This document shows positions 57,171 through 64,000 of a DNA stretch of 64,000 nucleotides, piece by piece. A model generated the notes under the pieces. That model saw only the letters and a program-made list of their open reading frames with translations, made no database searches and was not told where the DNA came from. Source of the stretch: Myxococcus sp. RHSTA-1-4. Its GTDB lineage: Bacteria > Myxococcota > Myxococcia > Myxococcales > Myxococcaceae. The stretch is taken from assembly GCF_020037125.1 (NCBI RefSeq), contig NZ_JAIQDG010000039.1, positions 1-64,000 of the forward strand, in the 5' to 3' direction. The position numbers and the translations under genes were made by a program. Each line of letters starts with the position of its first letter. Within the stretch, counting starts at the first letter, position 1.

Positions 57171-57891
57171 GTTGAAGCCCTGCTCCCACAATCAGGTCGG
57201 TCGACTGCCGTGCCGGCGACTCACCTTCCAGCCCACCATGCACCCAAGCGATTGAAAAGCCCGTGCTTTCCAACAGTCGTCTCAGTTCCGCAAGCGGATA
57301 GTAGCGGATGGAATATGACGCGGTGAGACGCCGACCGGTCGGTAGGGTGAGTGTCCGCCGCCCCTCATCCCTTCCAGTAACGGGGTCGAAGCGGCTCTGC
57401 TCCTCCAGCACGCTCCCATCCGGCAGCGTCTGTTGGAATGCCGCGCCGGGCGACTCCGCCAACCGCTCGTACGGCACCGTCTGGAACACCAACCGCCCTC
57501 CCGGCCGCAGCACCCGCGCCACCTCGCGGAGGATGTGCACGTGCTCCTCGTCCGTGAAGGCGAAGAGTGTCGAGTACCAGGCGTAGGCCCCGGCCAGGGA
57601 CGCCGGGCGGAACGGCAGGGCCCTCAAGTCCCCCTGCACCGCCGGAAAGCCCGGCCGGCGCATGGACAGGGACAGCGCGTCCAGCTCCAGGCCGATGATG
57701 CGCCCGGCCAGCGGGCCTGACGCATTGAGTCGCGAGGCGTGGCGTCCATGGCCACAGCCCAGGTCGACAATGGGAGCCGGGCCGGGCACGTCGGCGAAGG
57801 CCCGCGCGAGGTACTCCGCCTCCCGGGCCGTGACGGCCTCGGAGAGGAAGGGCAACGTGCTGCGCAGGTAGAGTTCGCCGAAGAAGCTCAC
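57163..57891 (-). CDS. Class I SAM-dependent methyltransferase
   Basis: 242 residues from a GTG at 57891, overlapping the B12-subunit gene by 8 bp. SAM motif [14 protein letters not shown], then [14 protein letters not shown] and [11 protein letters not shown]. Methyltransf_11-type; substrate unknown. Its location between the two mutase subunit genes suggests cotranscription but no obvious biochemical link. Confidence 0.88.
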   Translation of the reverse strand: MSFFGELYLRSTLPFLSEAVTAREAEYLARAFADVPGPAPIVDLGCGHGRHASRLNASGPLAGRIIGLELDALSLSMRRPGFPAVQGDLRALPFRPASLAGAYAWYSTLFAFTDEEHVHILREVARVLRPGGRLVFQTVPYERLAESPGAAFQQTLPDGSVLEEQSRFDPVTGRDEGRRTLTLPTGRRLTASYSIRYYPLAELRRLLESTGFSIAWVHGGLEGESPARQSTDLIVGAGLQHG

Positions 57892-57957
57892 CGGGAGGCT
57901 CGTCCGTGGGGTGTGCTGCTTCCGTGGACGGGAAGCAGCGTCCCGCCGGAGCAGCGC

Positions 57958-59850
<1,893 letters not shown>

Positions 59851-59912
59851 GGCGCGGGGGATGTAGCACCCGCCCCCCACCCTCGCAAGGCACGCGGCGT
59901 TGACGCCGTTGC

Positions 59913-61106
59913 TCAGCGACGCGGCGCCAGCTTCGCACGCAGGCGGCGCACCGCTTCATCCAGCACCGCGTCCGTCTTGCAGAAGGCGAAGCGCGCCAGC
60001 CCGTGGCCCAGGTGCCGGTGCTCCGGGCCGTAGAAGACGCTGGGCGGAATGGCGGCCACGCCCACCTCGGACACCAGGTGGCGGCAGAAGGCGATGTCGT
60101 CCGGGAAGCCGTACCGCGCGATGTCCGCGAGGATGAAGTAGCTCCCCTGCGGCGCGTACGCCGTCAGCCCCGCCTCCCGCAGCCCGCCGAGCAGCCGCTC
60201 CCGCTTCGCCGTGTACGTCGCCGCCAGCTCCGCGTAGTACGCGTCCGGAAGCCGCAGCGCCGCCGCCATGGCCGCCTGCAGCGGCGAGGCCGTGGCGAAC
60301 GTCACGAACTGGTGAGCCCGCTGCACCGCGTCACGAAGCGGCGGCGGGGCGATGATCCACCCCACCTTCCACCCGGTGAGGCTGAACGACTTGCCGGCGC
60401 TGCTCACCGTGACGGTGCGGTCCGCCAGCACGGGCAGCGTGGACGGCCGGAGGTGGCGGGCGGGGGCGAAGACGATGTGCTCGTACACCTCGTCCGACAG
60501 CACCTTCACGTCGTACTCGGCGCACAGCCCGCCCAGGAACTCCAACTCCTCGCGGGTGAAGACCTTGCCGGTGGGGTTGTGCGGCGAGTTGAGGATGAGC
60601 AGGCGGGTGCGCGGTCCGAACGCGGCGCGCACCTCGTCCCGGTCGAACCACCACTCCGGGTGGGAGGCGTCCGGCGGCCGCAGCGGCACGTAGCGCGCGG
60701 TGGCGCCCACGAAGGTGATGTTGGCGTCGTACGAGTCGTAGAACGGCTCGAAGGCGACCACCTCGTCGCCCGGGTCCACCAGGCCCAGCAGCACGTCGAA
60801 GATGGCCTCGGTGGCGCCGCTGGTCACCGTCACCATGGTGTCCGGGTCCACCTGCTGGCCGTAGAAGCGCGCGGCGTGCTCGGAGATGGCCTGGCGCAGG
60901 TCCTTCGCGCCCATGCCCATGGCGTACTGATTCACGCCGTCGCGGATGGCGCGCTGCGCGGCCTCCTTGATGGCCTCCGGCCCGTCGAAGTCCGGGAACC
61001 CCTGCCCCAGGTTGACGGCGCCGTGCTTCGCGGCGAGCGCGCTGAACTCGGAGAAGACGGTGGTGCCGAACCGGGAGACGCGCTGCGCGGACACGGGCCT
61101 GGACAT
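59913..61106 (-). CDS. PLP-dependent aminotransferase (YbdL/kynurenine-aminotransferase type)
   Basis: 397 residues. Fold-type I aminotransferase: [42 protein letters not shown], and the Schiff-base Lys in [16 protein letters not shown]. Closest in feel to the methionine/kynurenine aminotransferase subgroup. Substrate uncertain. Minus strand, 62 bp upstream of the mutase gene. Confidence 0.93.
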   Translation of the reverse strand: MSRPVSAQRVSRFGTTVFSEFSALAAKHGAVNLGQGFPDFDGPEAIKEAAQRAIRDGVNQYAMGMGAKDLRQAISEHAARFYGQQVDPDTMVTVTSGATEAIFDVLLGLVDPGDEVVAFEPFYDSYDANITFVGATARYVPLRPPDASHPEWWFDRDEVRAAFGPRTRLLILNSPHNPTGKVFTREELEFLGGLCAEYDVKVLSDEVYEHIVFAPARHLRPSTLPVLADRTVTVSSAGKSFSLTGWKVGWIIAPPPLRDAVQRAHQFVTFATASPLQAAMAAALRLPDAYYAELAATYTAKRERLLGGLREAGLTAYAPQGSYFILADIARYGFPDDIAFCRHLVSEVGVAAIPPSVFYGPEHRHLGHGLARFAFCKTDAVLDEAVRRLRAKLAPRR

Positions 61107-61173
61107 GGAAGGAGGCTCCTCATGGCCGGGCCCGGTGGGGGTGGGAAGGGACGACGTGTGGGCCGGCCAGCTC

Positions 61174-62151
61174 TCAGGGCCGCAGGATAGCGTCCACCGG
61201 AACGGAACGCGCGGCCCTCTCGACCTCGCGCTGGCGGGCGGCGCGGGAGAGCCCCAGGGCCAGCCCCACCACCAGCATCACCAGCGGAACCGCGCACACC
61301 AGGTCCGTGGCGTAGTGGAAGCGCCCGGCCAGCGTGGCGACGATGAGGCCAAGGCCCGGTGCCAGCATGACCCAGAAGACCCGCCGGGAGAACCGCCACG
61401 CATAGAAGAGGACCAGCAGCGTGGTGCCGGTGTGGCCCGACGGGAAGCAGTCCCGCGCGTACAGCGGCGTGCGCATCACCGAGTCCAGCAGCGGCGTCAG
61501 CACCACGCCCCGCAGCGGCCCGTCGAACGCGTCGATGAGGAAGTAGCGCGGCCCCACCGCGGGCACCAGCGAGTAGGCCGCGTAGTTCAGGAAGAACATC
61601 AGCCCCAGGCCGGTGAGGTACTCGTCGAACTCGGACATGGGCCCGCGCGCGCGCTTGTAGAGCGCCACGCCCAGCACCAGCGCCCAGATGAAGTGGCCGT
61701 AGTAGCAGACCATCAGCACGTCGTTGAGCCAGGGCGGCACCATGCGCTCCAGCTCCACCGCGGCCTGGAACCCGAACAGCCGCTGGTCCGCCGCCACCAA
61801 CTGCGCGTCCATCAAGATGGGGTTGAGCGTGTCCACCACCGGGGACAGACAGCCGTGTGACATCACCGCCACGGGCAACAGCCACCAGTCCGCCAGCACG
61901 GTGAGCCACCGGCGCGATGGGTACGTGGCCTCGAGCGTGCGCAGCACCAGCGGGCCCGCCGCCATGAAAGCGAACATGCAGGCATTGCCTGGCGCATCCG
62001 GCGCCCAGCGGCCCGGGCCCACGAGCACCAGCGCCGCCAGCGAGCAGGCAATCACGACGATGATGTCCACCGAGCTGAGGTGGACCTGCACCGCACGCTC
62101 GCGCCTGGCGACCACGATGCCGCGCGTTCTCTGGAAGGGCCAGGTACTCAC
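61174..62151 (-). CDS. PAP2-family membrane phosphatase/transferase
   Basis: 325 residues from the GTG at 62151, overlapping the exporter stop (GTGA). About six membrane helices. PAP2 motif C2/C3: CFPSGHTGTTLL and GRFHYATDLV; an upstream YSLVPAVGPRYF resembles inositol phosphorylceramide/IPC-synthase-like members. Probably acts on phospholipid or prenyl phosphate heads at the membrane. Coupled to the RND exporter gene. Confidence 0.85.
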   Translation of the reverse strand: MSTWPFQRTRGIVVARRERAVQVHLSSVDIIVVIACSLAALVLVGPGRWAPDAPGNACMFAFMAAGPLVLRTLEATYPSRRWLTVLADWWLLPVAVMSHGCLSPVVDTLNPILMDAQLVAADQRLFGFQAAVELERMVPPWLNDVLMVCYYGHFIWALVLGVALYKRARGPMSEFDEYLTGLGLMFFLNYAAYSLVPAVGPRYFLIDAFDGPLRGVVLTPLLDSVMRTPLYARDCFPSGHTGTTLLVLFYAWRFSRRVFWVMLAPGLGLIVATLAGRFHYATDLVCAVPLVMLVVGLALGLSRAARQREVERAARSVPVDAILRP

Positions 62152-64000
62152 GCTGACTTCCGCTCCCCCGGCGCCTCGCCGCCCACGCCGAGCTCGAGGC
62201 TCCGAACGACAGCCATCTCCCCCTCCGGGGCGGCCTTCCGCCCGCTCCACCGCTCCAGGAGGGCCAGCATCGCGGGGAAGAAGACCGTGGTCCCCAGAAA
62301 GGTGCACACGACCCCGAGCAGCGCAATCTGACCGATGCTGCGCAGTCCCTGGTGGTTGGCGACGAGCAGCGCGCCATAACCGGCCGCGTTCGACAGCGTG
62401 GCCACCACCGCCGCCAGCCCCGTGTGCCGCACCACCTTGCCGAGCGAGCCGGGCCCCTCTTCCTCATACCGGTGGAAGAGGTGCACCGAGTTGTCCACGG
62501 CGATGGCGAGCAGGTTGGGCAGCACCACCGCGTTGATGAAGTTGAGCTGCACGTCGAAGAGGTACATGCCGCCCGCCAGACACGTCATGCCCAGGAACAG
62601 CGGCCCGGTGACGAGCAGCGCGCGCTTGAAGCTGCGCAGGCTCAGGAGGATGACGAAGAACACCACGCCCGCCGCGGACCAGAGGATGAGCGGCCCGTCC
62701 CCGCGCACCAGCGCGAAGATGCGCGCGGCGATGCGGTTGCTGTCCAGCACCGCCATGTCGATGCCGCGCGCCTTCGTCGCCTCCACCACCTGGTCGATCT
62801 GCGCCGCCCAGCGCCGCAGGTCCTCCGTGTCGTAGTTGGACACCGAGGGGAAGAGCAGCAGGAAGGTGCCCTTCCCGTCCGTGGCCTCGAAGCGGCGGCG
62901 CGCCTCCACCGGCAGCGAGTCCAGCCCGTAGGGCTTCGCCTCCAGCATCCGCTGGAAGTCCTGCAGCCGCGGGTCCTCCTCCGCAGCCGGCGGGAGTCCA
63001 TGGAACAGGGTGCGGATGCCGGAGATCTCCGCCTCGCGCCGCTGCAGGTCCGACGGCACCAGGTCATTGAGGGACGCGGTGCGAAGGAACACGGAGCCGG
63101 CGCCGTTGCGGCGCTTCACCTCCGCGATGACGTCCTCCACCTGCCCCGCCTGCTTCAGGTCCTCCACCAGGAAGATGGCCGGGTTGAGCGGCTGGCCGAG
63201 CTGCGCGGTGACGTGGTCGTCCAGGCGCGAGGCCGGCGAGTCCCCCTTCAGCTTGCGCATGTCCGTCTCGAACCCCAGCCGGGGCGCGATGACGGCGGAG
63301 AACACCGCGAAGGCCAGCACCGACAGCGCGATGGTGACGATGACCGGCGTGGGCCAGCGCTTCCACTCGCGCTCGGGCTTCGGCGCCGGGGGCTCGGAGG
63401 CCGAGGCCGTGACGGGCGCGGAGTCGGGGCGCGCGGGGCGCAGGCGCTCGGCGATGGCCAGCAGCGAGGGCCCCAGCGCATACGCGGCCAGCACCGCCAG
63501 CAGCACGCCCAGGCCCGCGAGGAAGCCGAACTGGTTGAAGGCCTGGAACTGCGCCAGCAGCAGCACGAAGAAGGCCGCCGCGTTCGTCACCGCCGAGGTG
63601 AGGGCTCCGCTGAAGGTGCCCCGCACCGCCGCGGCAATCGCGTCACGGGCGGACAGCGTCTGCCGCTCCTCCCAGTAACGCATGCACAGGTGCACGCCGT
63701 ACTCGATGCCCAGGCCGATGAGGATGGCCACCAGGAAGCCCGTCACCACGTTCAGGTGGCCGATGGCGAGCCAGGCGATTCCGAACGTCAGCACCAGGCC
63801 CACCATGACGGGCATGCCCACCACCGCCAGCGCGGCGATGCGCCGGGTGGCCAGCAGGATGAGCCCCACGGCGATGAGCGCGGACAGGAGGCCGGCGCGC
63901 GCCAGGTCCCCGCGCATCACCGCGTCCTCCTCGATGCGGTTCTGGAAGTTGCCCGTGGCCTCCAGCTGGACGGAGGGATGACGCTCCTTTGCCAGCGTCC
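62148..64000 (-). CDS. RND/MMPL-family exporter (5' end beyond window)
   Basis: About 617 residues visible; the reading frame continues past 64000 (SVQLEATGNFQNRI precedes the first internal start), so the true start is outside. Two repeats of MMPL helices (LVLTFGIAWLAIGHLNVVTGFLVAILIGLG with GIEYGVHL; VLPNLLAIAVDNSVHLFHRY) and a large periplasmic loop between them. Resembles hopanoid/lipid transporters (HpnN-like) rather than drug pumps. Neighbouring PAP2 gene suggests lipid traffic. Confidence 0.88.
   Translation of the reverse strand, partial: TLAKERHPSVQLEATGNFQNRIEEDAVMRGDLARAGLLSALIAVGLILLATRRIAALAVVGMPVMVGLVLTFGIAWLAIGHLNVVTGFLVAILIGLGIEYGVHLCMRYWEERQTLSARDAIAAAVRGTFSGALTSAVTNAAAFFVLLLAQFQAFNQFGFLAGLGVLLAVLAAYALGPSLLAIAERLRPARPDSAPVTASASEPPAPKPEREWKRWPTPVIVTIALSVLAFAVFSAVIAPRLGFETDMRKLKGDSPASRLDDHVTAQLGQPLNPAIFLVEDLKQAGQVEDVIAEVKRRNGAGSVFLRTASLNDLVPSDLQRREAEISGIRTLFHGLPPAAEEDPRLQDFQRMLEAKPYGLDSLPVEARRRFEATDGKGTFLLLFPSVSNYDTEDLRRWAAQIDQVVEATKARGIDMAVLDSNRIAARIFALVRGDGPLILWSAAGVVFFVILLSLRSFKRALLVTGPLFLGMTCLAGGMYLFDVQLNFINAVVLPNLLAIAVDNSVHLFHRYEEEGPGSLGKVVRHTGLAAVVATLSNAAGYGALLVANHQGLRSIGQIALLGVVCTFLGTTVFFPAMLALLERWSGRKAAPEGEMAVVRSLELGVGGEAPGERKSA

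Overview
The window is about 70% GC, with strong third-position GC and frequent GTG starts. Gene content (a PilZ-Hsp70 fusion, DUF3014 protein, FAAL-loaded NRPS, split coenzyme B12 acyl-CoA mutase, duplicated cyclophilins, S46 peptidase) points to a myxobacterium, most likely Myxococcaceae (Myxococcus/Corallococcus/Pyxidicoccus type). This placement is an inference from gene families; no rRNA is present.

Left chromosomal arm (1-18856). The 3'-truncated end of a large minus-strand NRPS reads fatty-acyl-AMP ligase, carrier, condensation, adenylation with an embedded N-methyltransferase, carrier, condensation, start of a second adenylation domain. The first adenylation pocket spells the threonine code, so the predicted product start is a fatty acid joined to N-methyl-threonine. 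Next come a PilZ-DnaK fusion, the GMP genes guaB and guaA with a lipoprotein gene between them, a secreted S46 dipeptidyl-peptidase, a RibD/DHFR-type gene broken by an internal deletion, and a methyltransferase gene frameshifted at a run of seven G.

Integrated element (18857-36451, 17.6 kb). It sits exactly in a dif-like XerC/XerD site: a complete site at the left edge and a second XerC arm at the right edge. No integrase gene is visible. The element has an early operon of small overlapping Cys-rich or helical genes, an HUH-type rolling-circle initiator preceded by strong palindromes, one opposite-strand HTH gene, and a late operon. The late operon holds an FtsK/HerA-type packaging ATPase, a 478-residue capsid candidate, a GH19 endolysin, a fibre-like beta protein and about ten small membrane proteins. 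There is no terminase, portal or tail gene. This gene set fits a tailless, membrane-containing virus (PM2, FLiP or tectivirus-like in concept) using host XerCD for lysogeny. It is the main candidate for an undescribed system here.

Right chromosomal arm (36452-64000). A lipoprotein gene is followed by a convergent intergenic region with seven GAATRTTC boxes spaced by whole helical turns. Then come a dual-specificity-type phosphatase and a DUF3014 protein. A long minus-strand housekeeping group follows: rnc, two cyclophilins, era, der, yfgM-like, bamB-like, mutT-like and an RNase H-fold exonuclease. Beyond it lies a branched-chain acyl-CoA region: meaB, an acyl-CoA dehydrogenase, a carboxyltransferase, an enoyl-CoA hydratase, HMG-CoA lyase, and a split B12 mutase whose active-site residues are those of isobutyryl-CoA mutase. 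The window ends with an aminotransferase, a PAP2 membrane phosphatase and an RND/MMPL exporter that runs off the right edge.
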